A stretch of DNA of 64,000 nucleotides, taken from the NCBI GenBank assembly GCA_030734395.1, contig JAUZTG010000029.1, positions 434,001-498,000 of the forward strand. The letters run 5' to 3'. This stretch comes from Sarocladium kiliense. Its lineage: Eukaryota; Ascomycota; Sordariomycetes; Hypocreales; Sarocladiaceae. Below are positions 48,553-58,252 of the stretch, in pieces (the stretch's first letter is position 1; each line of letters opens with the position of its first letter). Made by a program: the position numbers and the translations under genes. The notes under the pieces were generated by a model. That model was not told the origin of the DNA, ran no database searches, and saw nothing but the letters and a program-made list of their open reading frames with translations.

Positions 48553-49467
48553 ACGCAGCACCAACCAGACCAATCGCTCCCGCCGAGCTAAAAGAATGAG
48601 AGTGGCCTGGAGCCAGAACCTACATACACAGGATTCAAGAATAATACAGTACAGACGCTGATGGGAGTGATCCATACACAACGTTAGGCGCGACCGAGAA
48701 AGCCAATTCGCCCGGCCCGCCACCGGTCGGCGTTTCGAGTGCTGTGCTCATGGAGTAAGATCCGGGTGTCAGCACTCCGACTATGCCATCGCATCTGGTG
48801 GGGAGGACGTGAAAGTTCTCCTGCAATCTGGAATGGTTGCATGCCACTTGCTACAGATGGTGGGTTGACCCGGCCTGTTCACGGTCTACATTACGATGTG
48901 GGCAACTCAGGCACGGAGGTCTCAGCAGTCCGTTTTCTTGGAAAGGCTTGCTCGAGATTTTGGGAATTAAGTATACGAGGAGTCAAGAGCCTCGAGCGGG
49001 TACATGTGTGTTTCCTTCATTTTTCACTAGTTCGCGTGGGTTTCAAGAAGAGATGGGCGGAAGACTGGTCCAGCCAAGAGTCTCCAAAGGCCTTGAAGTG
49101 TAGGCGGGCGGGGGTTGGGGGCATGGTGCTTATGAGGAAGCGCAGGAGGAGAGATCTACTCGCATTACGGTATAATTAGGAAGCCAATCAAATCAACCAC
49201 TCACCACAGTATATCTTTTCTTGCGCAGTGGTACGATATATGCGTGAGCATGCTGGCGTCGTGCGGGTGGTGGTGGTAGTAGCTCAGGAGATGCAGCTCG
49301 AAATCTTAGTCATCAGTCTGGGGGTCGAAAATTGTCCCGACCCTCGAAGGTTAGAACTCGAGCCTGATCCCCAACTCCAGCACCTCACCACTCTCGGGGT
49401 GCCAATTGAACGCGATCGATCCTACCGACACCCCGATCGATCGCAATACAGAGCATACACATACAAA
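48553..49467. other. Intergenic region
   Basis: Lies between the PPZ stop and the next plus-strand start. The downstream frame is open to 49228, but the segment before the ATG at 49468 is not protein-like. It should hold the PPZ 3' end and the promoter of the RGG-rich gene. Confidence 0.6.
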
Positions 49468-50691
49468 ATGAATCGACAAGCTTTCCGTTCCCTCTCAAGC
49501 CGCGCGCGGCCGGAGCTAGAGCAGAGCAGCACAATCCTGAGCAGCTACTTTCGCAGCGCATTCTCGACCACATCCCCCCTTCTCGAATCCGATGCAAACA
49601 ACAACATCAGTTCCAGATCACAGGGGTCTCTCAAGGATAGGACGCGTGCTGTCGGTGCAAGGGTTTCGGAGATGCTGAAGCAGCGACCGAACACGGCAGC
49701 GGCAAAACCGAACGCTGGACAGGGAGCGCCAGGCAAGGTCCTGGATATCAAGGTTCTGCCGAGGGGAGGTCTCCGTGGAAGAGGTGGACTCAGAGGCCGT
49801 GGAGGCCGTGGAGGAGCTTCTGCCTCTGCTAGTGGTAACCGGTTCACTGGTCTCAGCTCTCGTGGTGGAAGCTCGGCTCGTGGAGCTGCACGCGGTGCAC
49901 GTGGTTCGGGCACACGCGGTGCCCGCGGCGGACGTGGTGGCCGAAGAGGAGGCAAACCTGCAAGTGCGGCCGCTGAAGAAGGCGCAGAAGACAAGCCAAA
50001 GAAGCCATGGAGAGCGAGGGCGGATGATTCCGGCATGGATGCCTCGCAGAAGGAGTTTGACCATGTCATGCGTTTCGGCGAGAAGACTGTCTGGACACCC
50101 GGGATCTCAGCCGAGTCTCTTGCGCCATACATGCCTTCAGTGCCATCCAGCGCTGAGGCTGCGGCTCGCGCTGCTGTACTGAAGAACCTGTCTACACTTG
50201 CGCAGGGTACCTCTCCGGATTTCGCTGGTCAGGCGGAGGTACAGCTCAGCGAGAACACTGCGTGGGAGCTGCGTGAGCGTGGCATGCGTTTCTTCCCTGA
50301 CCCGGCAGTCAAGGAAGAAGCCGAAGCTGCCCTTCAGGAATGGCGCGCCAAAATGCGGACCCTCGATGAGACCTTGAAGGAGAAGGGTGAGGAGCCCGTC
50401 TACAGCAAGGATTACGCCGCGCACTTGAGAGAACTTGTCGCTGCGGACGGTCCAATCTTGAAGGAGGCGGAGGAGTCGGTGAAGAAGGCTGTGGTGGACA
50501 GGGCGGTTAGGGGTGTGCATGAGAAGCCAGTGTTTGCTCAGGATACGCCTGGGTTGGTGAGGAGCTGGGGATTGAGGGAGGGAACGTATACGGACGAGGA
50601 GAGGAGAAAGTTTGAGAGTAAGGTTTTGGGATTGTTGGCGAAGGGACAGAAGGCTGGTGCCAGGGCGAAGCCGAAGCAAAAGGCTGCTTAG
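49468..50691 (+). CDS. RGG-rich putative mitochondrial protein
   Basis: An intronless frame of 407 residues. The first 40 residues (MNRQAFRSLSSRARPE, then YFRSAFSTTSPLL) are basic, hydroxylated and free of acidic clusters, like a cleavable mitochondrial presequence. Residues of about 90-165 form an RGG/RG-rich tract (GGLRGRGGLRGRGGRGG and later ARGARGSGTRGARGGRGG). The remaining 240 residues are a conserved-looking helical part with VWTPGISAESLAPYMP, ENTAWELRERGMRFFPDP and AEEAL-type coiled segments, ending in KPKQKAA. Its 3' end faces the mitochondrial ribosome recycling factor gene 187 bases away. I do not recognise the family with certainty; a fungal-specific small mitoribosomal subunit protein of the Rsm28/mS46 kind is a guess. 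The upstream open frame to 49228 lacks protein character. Confidence 0.75.
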   Translation: MNRQAFRSLSSRARPELEQSSTILSSYFRSAFSTTSPLLESDANNNISSRSQGSLKDRTRAVGARVSEMLKQRPNTAAAKPNAGQGAPGKVLDIKVLPRGGLRGRGGLRGRGGRGGASASASGNRFTGLSSRGGSSARGAARGARGSGTRGARGGRGGRRGGKPASAAAEEGAEDKPKKPWRARADDSGMDASQKEFDHVMRFGEKTVWTPGISAESLAPYMPSVPSSAEAAARAAVLKNLSTLAQGTSPDFAGQAEVQLSENTAWELRERGMRFFPDPAVKEEAEAALQEWRAKMRTLDETLKEKGEEPVYSKDYAAHLRELVAADGPILKEAEESVKKAVVDRAVRGVHEKPVFAQDTPGLVRSWGLREGTYTDEERRKFESKVLGLLAKGQKAGARAKPKQKAA

Positions 50692-50878
50692 GTTCGATGC
50701 AGGAAACGATCAATTGGTACGGACGAGGTTGCCGGCATATATGTGGGGGATATAGACTGTACGCTTCGGCGAAGTGTAACATATGTAGTATTGTACAAGA
50801 GAGGAAACCTGCCTATCATCGCAGGCCACTCAATATCATATCTTTATCTCATACCTCAGTTTTGGCTACACGTCCTAA

Positions 50879-51794
50879 TCATCGTTGCAGCTGCTTGATT
50901 ACCTGCGCTTCCTCTGTATCGATGTCCTTCATCTTCTTATCCTGCAACTTCTGCAATTCCCTCTCGGCCTTCATAAAGTCATCCGGCAAAACCAGCTTCT
51001 TCTTCTTCCACTCCTTCATCGTCTTCTCATGTTTACTCCTCGCCTGCCTCACCCGATCCCTCCACTGCTGCGTCACCTCCTTCACACGCTTGACCACCTC
51101 ATCCTTCCTCTCCGCCTCAACCCTTAGAATCAGCTCCAGGTCGTTTTCCTCGGAGCGCTGTGGTTGTTGGTTGAAGTCGGGGGAGGATTGGATCGCGGAC
51201 ATGATTGGTTTCGCGTAGGTGGCGTCATTGAGGAGGAGGGAGATGTGGGCGCGGCCGCGAGGAACGACTTGTGCGAGTTCACGGAGGGGGAAGTCGGTTG
51301 GGGTATCCGGGGGTGAGTCTGGTGGTGGCTTAATGTGGACGGAGAGGGCGCCGATGGTTTCGGGATTGAAGCGGCCGCCGTGGAGTAGGGCTTGGAGCTG
51401 GGACTTGATGTGTGTGTCGATGGGGATGAAGGCGTCGGTGAGAGGAGAAAAGTCGAGAGGGTCGGGAGCGTTTGGGTCAAGGGGAGAGTTGGAGGCTGCT
51501 TCGGGGTCGAAGTTCTTCTGTTTGCCGCCCGTGACGCGCTTGGAGTTACCGTGATGGGATGATGAAGAGGAAGGCTTCTCGTCTGGTGTGGAAGGTTTGC
51601 GCTTCTTGAGCAGGGAGGGAGAGGTCGTGAAGGGACGGAATGGGACAGAGCGAGAGGCTGTTGCTGCGAGGCTGAAGGCTGTCAGAAGGCCATGAAGGCA
51701 AGATGCGGGCCGCAAAGTGCTACACTTACGGTCTGGCGGTGGTCAGAAGACGGACTGATGCTCGCATGGAGCTGGCGCATGTCGAGAGAGCCAT
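50879..51794 (-). CDS. RRF1: Mitochondrial ribosome recycling factor
   Basis: Two exons on the minus strand, 51730-51794 and 50879-51671, joined over a 58-base intron (GTAAGT...TTCAG) as TTARP/LAATASR; 285 residues. The N-terminus is an Arg/Ser/Ala presequence (MALSTCASSMRASVRLLTTA) followed by a Lys/Ser-rich linker. The core shows the RRF order: FNPETIGALSVHI, LRELAQVVPRGRAHISLLLN, YAKPIMSAIQSS, ELILRVEAERKDEVVKRVKE, the positively charged hairpin RDRVRQARSKHEKTMKEWKK, and the closing helix AERELQKLQDKKMKDIDTEE. RRF with mitochondrial EF-G2 splits post-termination ribosomes in the matrix. The alternative CAG acceptor eight bases earlier breaks the frame, so TTCAG was chosen. Confidence 0.9.
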
Positions 51795-52062
51795 ATTGGC
51801 GATCCTAAATGGTTCAATTGGGCGAAGCGGAGGTGTTGAGGCGTGAGTCGGAAGCTCGAAGGACGTCGGAAAGCTGGAATAGCTTCAGATGGTTACAGTG
51901 TCTCGACCCACCTCACGTGAATGGTGCAGGGACCAAGCTACGTCACCACAAGCAATTGAAAGCAGGCAAGGTTACGGGACAGAGTCAATTGAAGGTATAA
52001 AGAACTGATGGAGTAGAGTGTAATAACAAAAATGAAACCGGAAGCAAAAAAGCAAAAGTTCT
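51795..52062. other. Region between RRF1 and tRNA gene
   Basis: About 270 bases upstream of RRF1, presumably its promoter. Its lower-strand end carries T-runs that would terminate the tRNA gene. Confidence 0.55.
52045..52062 (-). terminator. RNA polymerase III terminator of tRNA-Val
   Basis: Immediately after the tRNA on the minus strand are a run of four T and then six T separated by GC, the usual polymerase III stop signal. Confidence 0.75.
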
Positions 52063-52160
52063 TGTCTGCACCAGGTTTCGAACCTGGGACCTGTTGCGAT
52101 GCACTGAGACGGTGAAATCTCGTATGTAAAGCAAATATGCTACCCCTACACCATGCAGAC
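52063..52160 (-). tRNA. tRNA-Val (anticodon UAC), with a 26-base intron
   Basis: On the minus strand a 7 bp acceptor stem pairs GTCTGCA with TGCAGAC, followed by discriminator A. The D arm reads GTGT-AGGGGTA-GCAT, and the T arm is CCAGG-TTCGAAA-CCTGG. The internal polymerase III promoters are visible as an A box (TGGTGTAGGGG) and a consensus B box (GGTTCGAAACC). The anticodon stem is TTTGC/GCAAC with one unpaired end base. The loop reads TTTACA before and C after an inferred 26-base intron placed one base 3' of the anticodon, the canonical position; the intron can fold a GAGA/TCTC hairpin. Mature length would be 72 bases plus CCA. The anticodon call depends on this intron placement. Confidence 0.8.
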
Positions 52161-52463
52161 TGGGCTTTCTTGACCGCTTATTGGTATCTATACAGGTCTA
52201 TGTGCTGAATTTCCCTGGAACCGCTGTGTGTCTGAAAGAACCGCTTTTTCCACTGCAAGGATCATCCTCGGGGCAATATCTCCAGGAAATTTGTCTTTTG
52301 GAGGTTGTGTCTTGTTGGTTTGCAGGATCAGTCCATAGCTAGGGCAGGCAAGGATGTCTGATGGTGATCCATCGTGTCACACCCGAGTTGAACATGAACA
52401 GACTATATGATAAACAAGCAAATCTAACGTTAGACCGAACAGTCTTTAAGCACATTTATATCT
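52161..52463. other. Gap between tRNA and NRPS fragment
   Basis: About 300 bases. No feature was recognised. Confidence 0.5.
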
Positions 52464-53340
52464 TTATAGCCACCCTATCATAACGCCTCGTACCAGTAGA
52501 TGACGAAGGAACCTGGTCTTATAACAAAAGAAAGCACACTGAATCAATTGAAGTTGTTCTTGATTTAAAACCCTAGCAAATCCCACAAGACTGGGATGAT
52601 GAAGAACATCATCGATTGTCACCTGAACGTGCGAACTTGAAATTGCAACCCCATTCACCTCCGCCTTGGTGGTCTTAATTCTGCGTTGTATCAAGGCAAT
52701 GAGATAGGCGGCATCAGGAAAGTCGCCTCCTAGCCGGTAGAACGGCAGGTAGCGCATGTCTGGAGTAGGCTCATCGGGCGGCAACATTCCCACGCTTGTG
52801 CGGTTTGAAGTGAGGACGGAGAAAGAACCAGAGTGTATCGAGAATACAGAGACTAGAATCGTCGGGGTTGTCGGTGGACATGGCGTTGCTTGATCTGCCT
52901 TCGCTTGGACCCTGGCCTTTAGAACTCCTAACCGGTCGCAACATGGCGAAATTCGAGGAAGATCTTGGCATCGCGTCTGTTCCAAGAAGGACGATTGGGT
53001 CATACTTAGAAGGCCCAGCATTCAATAGAATGTGAACGGTCTCGGCAAGATCTTCCAGCAGCGCCTGAGCCGTGTCCGGGTGGAATGCCATTGTTGAGTA
53101 ACCCAGACTCATCTCAACAGAGCGATCATTCTCCCGGGAGACGACGGCGAGATCGTTACAATTCGTGAGCGGTTTCATTTCAGTGGTGATGGTGCTCACT
53201 TGGAAACCGATTTGTCCGCTGGCTGACTTGGCTGCTGGCTTGGCTGGTCGGTGATTGACGATGGGGGTAAAGCGAGTAGCTCGGTACCAGTCCGTACACT
53301 CCCGGATCAGTGAACGGAAACCGACACCTTCATGGGGAAT
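52464..53340 (-). pseudogene. NRPS fragment: C-terminal half of a condensation domain plus a degenerate carrier domain
   Basis: Reading downward from 53340, the frame opens directly inside a fungal condensation domain: HEGVGFRSLIRECTDWYR, then TRFTPIVNHR, and the late strand and helix EMSLGYSTMAFHPDTAQALL. No start codon or upstream half exists. This frame stops at 52771. The continuation lies in another frame from about 52,830: TPDMRYLPFYRLGGDF and IDDVLHHPSLVGFARVLN, the helix-2 and helix-3 regions of a peptidyl carrier domain. The phosphopantetheine-accepting serine of LGGDS is a phenylalanine here. A truncated start, a frame break and a lost active-site serine together indicate a non-functional relic. 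NRPSs build peptides from modular A-T-C units; this looks like the end of one. It lies on the same strand as the adenylation tail near 58.3 kb. Confidence 0.82.
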
Positions 53341-53477
53341 ATATATATAAGTATATTATTAAATAACTTAACAATAAGAATTATAAAAATAATTTTTTAT
53401 TATATTTAAAGTTATTTATCATATATAATTATAATATTTATTATAACTTGACTACTAGATTAGTAGCTAATTTAAAA
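53338..53477. repeat. AT-rich island abutting the NRPS fragment
   Basis: Bases 53341-53460 contain only 11 G or C in 120, against a roughly even composition elsewhere. The sequence is mostly TATA, TTAT and AATT runs with no coding frame. The condensation-domain frame ends exactly at its edge. Such islands in Pezizomycotina usually come from repeats mutated by RIP; that origin is inferred. Confidence 0.8.
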
Positions 53478-53640
53478 CAGGGCGGGTTAACTTTCAATCA
53501 GCTAAATTGACCGTCCCGGGTTCAGGGAGGATTACCCCCACAACCGAGTAGGAAATCAAGTCAAAGTCAAGTCAAGCTGAGCGACATGCGGGGCTCAACC
53601 GGGCAACGCTTTAAAGGTTCCCCTTCTTCTTTCATCCATT

Positions 53641-54844
53641 ATGTTTGGGACTCTTCAGATATATCCTTCAGAATCTGGGCCGGTTTTCGTCGAGAAAGCC
53701 GATGGAGCTGCCTATAGAGCCAGGGCGCACCATGTCCCGCATCACACAGCTTGTGATCAGTGCCGACAGAGGAAGCTGCGGTGTACGGGGGGAAAGCCTC
53801 GATGCAGTAGATGTGCGACGAACTCAAACGATTGTTCTTATGGGACAATAGCCTTGAGCAAGACGCAGCGGCGGAGGGAAAGTAAAAGATTGGCGACACG
53901 GAATGGACTCCGTCGTCCTCGTCTGGCCACACCGAATCGGCCAGACTCTTCTAGTATCACGCAGACCGTCTCCGCCGGCATAAGACACACTTCAATCGAC
54001 GAAGGAGAGAACATAATATCGGTACCTCTACTGGATAGTTTTTCGTGCGCTCCAGAGACTCGCAATGTGTCGAACTCAAGTATCCCTGGTGCGACAGAAG
54101 GATTCTCCTTCTTGGATTTTGATCCAAATACTACTGTGGCCAGTGACTCGGCATTTCATCGTAAGCCCTCATCGGAGCACCAGAAGCCTCCTCAATCGAT
54201 TCTATAGCTAAGTCTCATCTTCAACAGTCCTACCAGATCTCGAGTCCCCGTTCTCAACCTTTCGCTGGTCACCCCAGGACGACGTTACTATTCATTCTCC
54301 GCCTGTCACGACAACCACTCATGTCGCCTCCACGAGCAGCAGCAAATGCACAAAGCGGTGTGTCAAGGATCTGGTTACCCTGCTCGAGGAGATAGAGGCT
54401 TGCATGCATGACATGGGTCCGTGTAAAGCAGATGTCGCACTGGCGTTCCAGAAGCGGGCTCATTCGCAGTGTTCCCAGGTTGTGCTTTGCAACGGCTGCT
54501 ATGTTGACTCAGATGCGATGATGATTCTGACTATGATCTGTGATAAGATGATCATGTTGAACAAGAAGATTCTCTGGTACACCAAGGAAGACTCTGTTGT
54601 CGAAAAACCGCTGTCTATGGGTGAATACGAGATGGACCAACTTGATGAATGGGGTGGCATGGTTCAGCTTCTCACTGCTGTTCAGCTACGGAAGGTCAAG
54701 CGGCTGGTAGATGATATCGAGGCGAGTCCGGCTATCGAGGGCAAGCATGCTCAGCTTATAGTCCTACGCAGTGTGAAACAGCAAGTGGTATCACTTTTGG
54801 GTAGGATTAAGGTGGCCTTGAGCGAGGCAGTCCTTGAAACGTAA
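53641..54844 (+). CDS. Zn2Cys6 transcription factor, AflR-like pathway regulator
   Basis: Two exons, 53641-54160 and 54228-54844, with a 67-base intron (GTAAGC...CAACAG) joining SAFH to LLPDLESPF in frame; 378 residues. Residues 38-66 form a fungal binuclear zinc cluster: ACDQCRQRKLRC, then CSRCATNSNDC, six cysteines in canonical spacing, followed by a basic KTQRRRESKRLATRNGLRR stretch. The C-terminal part (ACMHDMGPCKADVALAFQ, the CSQVVLCNGCYVDSDAMMI block and LGRIKVAL) resembles the regulatory domain of AflR-type cluster regulators, which often sit beside the genes they control. It lies between NRPS remnants, just after the AT-rich island, and converges with the dehydrogenase gene. Targets are unknown; control of the neighbouring SDR/esterase pair is an inference. 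Confidence 0.85.
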
Positions 54845-54917
54845 ATGTTAAGACACCGGATTACTTGCGATATCAGACCCAGAATGGTGCCATTGGTAAT
54901 GATGATTCGGGATGCAA

Positions 54918-55910
54918 CTACGCCGTAAGTCCCAGTGTCTTCAGTGTGAGATGCCACGTCCTCTCCTCCTTATCGGCATCGTACGCATAGCTTGCGAATC
55001 CCATGACACTGGGGATAAGAGGCTGTGCCTTCGCCTCGTCGCAGTTCTCCAGGTATTTTCCACCCTTGCCTTCCCACTCTTTACCCACTGCAGCCAAAAC
55101 CGTAGTAGCAGCGCCTTGCTCGGGGCTCTTCAACCAATTGTATGTTGCCGGGTCAGTTGTCATACTTTTGCGAGTTGCCTCATCGAGATGCTGTTGGAGG
55201 TTCGTTGCGATGCCTCCTGGCATCACGCTGAGTGCGTGTAAGCCACGAGGACCGAACACACGATCCACATAGTTAGACATGTATATTTGTGCCAGCTTGC
55301 TCTGGCCATATGCTCTCAGCGGGTCGTATGCGTCAGGCTCCTTCAACTGGAAGTCGTCGAAGACAATTTCTGAGCTGTGGTGGCCGGCGCTGGACACATT
55401 TACCAGCCTAGAGTTGAATTCACGACTCGATCCCTTCAGAAGGGCGTCTTTGAGAAGCCAGAAAAGCAAGAAATGGCCCAAATAAATCGTCGCCAGTTGA
55501 TGCTCGAATCCATCCTTAGTCTCGATACGCGTGGGCGTCGCCATGACAGCTGCGTTATTGACGAGCACGTGGAGTGTTGTTGATTTATGCAGGAACGCAG
55601 CTGCACAGGCTTGAACAGACACCATGTCGGTCGTGTCCAGGTGTATCAGGTCGACTCGACCGGGTTCTAGGAATGAGGAACAAGCAGACCTCCCCTTTTC
55701 GAGATCACGAACAGCCAGAAAGGTTCGGGCGCCAGTAGCCGCAATTGCACGGGCAGTCTCGATGCCAATTCCCGAGGAGCATCCTGTAATGAGGAAGACT
55801 TTATCACGTAAAGCACCTTCGAGACCATTGTCATGTATAATCTGAAGTGCTGTCGGTCGAGCATCGCCGGGCCCGGTTGTGCTTTTGTGAACGGCTGCAT
55901 ATCGAGACAT
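54918..55910 (-). CDS. Short-chain dehydrogenase/reductase
   Basis: An intronless frame of 330 residues. The frame is open to 55961 but the first ATG is at 55908-55910. The Rossmann nucleotide-binding motif TGCSSGIG lies at residues 42-49, preceded by LRDKVFLI. LVNNAAVM is the structural NNAG-type motif, LVNVSSAGH holds the catalytic serine, and AYGQSKLA gives the YxxxK pair Tyr201 and Lys205. The next segment, GLHALSVMPGGIATNL, fits the PG motif after the active site. The overall pattern is that of retinol-dehydrogenase/WWOX-like fungal SDRs, often tailoring enzymes in secondary metabolism that reduce ketones or oxidise alcohols with NAD(P). All catalytic residues are present. It shares a 660-base divergent promoter with the carboxylesterase. 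Confidence 0.87.
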   Translation of the reverse strand: MSRYAAVHKSTTGPGDARPTALQIIHDNGLEGALRDKVFLITGCSSGIGIETARAIAATGARTFLAVRDLEKGRSACSSFLEPGRVDLIHLDTTDMVSVQACAAAFLHKSTTLHVLVNNAAVMATPTRIETKDGFEHQLATIYLGHFLLFWLLKDALLKGSSREFNSRLVNVSSAGHHSSEIVFDDFQLKEPDAYDPLRAYGQSKLAQIYMSNYVDRVFGPRGLHALSVMPGGIATNLQQHLDEATRKSMTTDPATYNWLKSPEQGAATTVLAAVGKEWEGKGGKYLENCDEAKAQPLIPSVMGFASYAYDADKEERTWHLTLKTLGLTA

Positions 55911-56572
55911 ACTGTATGAGCCCGGAATGGGAGTACGACAAGCGAATCTGCAAGGTACCAAATTGTGACTCCAAAAGATAAATTACAAAGCCGGGCGCTT
56001 TCACAGGCTCATAAGGAAGAAGAAAGCCTTTCAACATCCCTAATACTAAACAGTCGTCGAGTCTTATATAAGGACCGACAGCATGCGGCAGCCCAAAAAG
56101 GCATCTTTCCGAGCCAGAATGCTGCTACAACTTGGACAATTTACTAGAGGCGATACTGTAATAGTGTTAATGTCCCGAAGCATCGTAGCCGGGTGAGGGT
56201 ATCTTGGCAGTAGTCGGACAGCTCTCTTTGGGTCACCACCGCATTATTGTCGGGCTACTACCGCTTATGGTAACAACCCGAAGCCCGCCCAATAGCTTTA
56301 TGTGCGAAACAGATACTTCCTCTTTCGCAATATTCGTTCGATCGGATACGGTAGTTTCTATAGGACTTTCTGTCACTATAACTGTCTCAAACAAATCATC
56401 GCCTTTGGATCTGATGGCTGAAGACCTCGAACCGAAGAAATCCAAGTAGTCCACAAAGCAGGCTTCAGGCAGGGTTTCTTGTTCTTCAACTATCAAGCAG
56501 TACACCAGCAGGCGTCGTTCGGGCTCTTCAGAATCCTTATTGAGTACTGGTTTCGCTGCAACTTTCGCAAAT
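55911..56572. promoter_or_regulatory. Divergent promoter shared by SDR and carboxylesterase
   Basis: The start codons point away from each other across about 660 bases. A TATATAAG element at 56065-56072 is readable as a TATA-like site on either strand, 155 bases upstream of the SDR start and about 500 upstream of the esterase start. I did not find a confident regulator-binding palindrome by eye. Confidence 0.55.
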
Positions 56573-58240
56573 ATGGAAAATCTGCCAGTCGTCAATCTAG
56601 GATACCAAGTGCACCAGGCATCGACTTACGACGTCAGCTTCACCTCCTTAGTTTGCTGGCTGATAGAACTCTCGGTCTAACAACTCTTGCAGAACGATTC
56701 CCAACTGTACAAGTTTAGCAATATACCTTACGCCGATCCACCCGTTGGCGAGCTGCGATTCCGAGCGCCTCGTTCACCGTCTTGGAGACAGACATCTGTG
56801 CAACGAGGCTTGATTGCCAAAATCTGTCCTCAGTCTTCTCCAAGATGGCAGTCGGCTTTTTCATTGCCTGAGTTCAATATCTCTTCTTTTACCGAGGACT
56901 GCCTGGTCCTGGATGTCATTGTACCGAAGTTGGCTTTCGATAATGCCAGTATTGTTGAGCAGGGTGAACTTGTGGGCGCTTCTGTGCTCGTATGGATACA
57001 CGTATGTCTCTCTTAAATATTCAGATCAATGACACGCCGATGGTTCTGATGTTGTTACTAGGGCGGCGCTTTCGTATATGGCCATAAAGAAATGTTTGGA
57101 AGCCCCGAGAGGATTATTGCGGCATCGCAAGGAGACGGTAGCCCAGGAATCATTTGGGTTGCTATCAATTACCGTCTGGGAGCCTTTGGCTGGCTCGGTG
57201 GACCAACTTTACAAACTGACGGCACCGCCAATGCTGGCTTTTACGACCAGCGCCTTGCGATCGCTTGGGTCCGTGACCATATTGCAAAGTTCGGCGGTGA
57301 TGGACAGAGTATCACCATCATGGGCGAGTCCGCTGGAGGAGCTTCTGTGATGCACCAAATCTGTGCCTTTGGTGGAGAGAAAGGTGTCACCTTTCAGCGA
57401 GCTATCGCACAGTCTCCAGGATTTCGCCCGATTGTTGACAAACAGACGCAAGAAGCTCGGCTGCGCGACTTCCTTGCACTTCTCTCTGTGGAGTCTTTGG
57501 AGGAAGCTCGGCTACTCCCCTCTGCAAGGCTTATTGAAGCGAACTCTCAGATGATCAAGAGGGCCGAATATGGAAGTTATGGATTTGGTCCTGTCATTGG
57601 CGACGGGTTTGTTCCCGCGGACCCTTGCCTGCTGTTTCTGCAAGATCGATACGCTATCAACGTTACAGTTATGTCGTCGTTCACTTCTGACGAAGGAGCC
57701 ATGTTCAACGATCCTTCGGTCACCACTGAAACCAAGTTCAGAGCTCGTGTGCACCATTATTATTCTGAGCTCTCCATGGAAGAATTGGACGCCATGATAT
57801 TGAGCCTCTACCCGCCAGTCTATGACGGATCAAGGGGGTACACATCCCTTTCACAGCGCTATAAGCTGGTTTTATCCGAGCTTTTGTTTACTTCCAACCA
57901 CAATGCGATGTTACAGGCCGCCATGCGAAACGGAAGAGACGCCTTCGGGTATTGCTTCTCTATTCCACCAGCAATACATGGCAGCGACCTATCTTACACA
58001 TTTCACCCTTCCATGGGAGAGGTCTTGAGCCGCCACACCGCGGAGCTCATTCAGGCGGCTATAGCGAGCTTTACCAAGACAGGTAATCCAAACGCAACAG
58101 GCACAGACACAACGTTTCCAGTCTATGACTCTCGTGCCTTGATGCTGGACCTGAACCTTGCAACATCCGTGATCAAGGATCCTTCGGACAACGACCGCTG
58201 CGCGTTTCAGCAGACGGCCTTTACTCGAAGAAATGATTGA
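56573..58240 (+). CDS. Type-B carboxylesterase/lipase
   Basis: Three exons: 56573-56632, 56693-57001 and 57062-58240, with two 60-base introns; 515 residues. The short first exon encodes MENLPVVNLGYQVHQASTYD, the common N-terminus of this fungal family, and continues in exon 2 with QLYKFSNIPYADPPVGELRF. Further landmarks are EDCLVLDV, the oxyanion-hole HGGAFVYG split by intron 2 (His123), the nucleophile elbow GESAGG with Ser213, SDEGAMF for the acid and AIHGSDLSYTF for the catalytic histidine. There is no signal peptide, so an intracellular ester hydrolase or transacylase is likely. Intron 1 uses a weaker GTCAGC donor but gives the family sequence exactly. Its placement beside the SDR suggests a shared pathway. 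Confidence 0.87.
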
Positions 58241-58252
58241 GGAGCCTATGGA

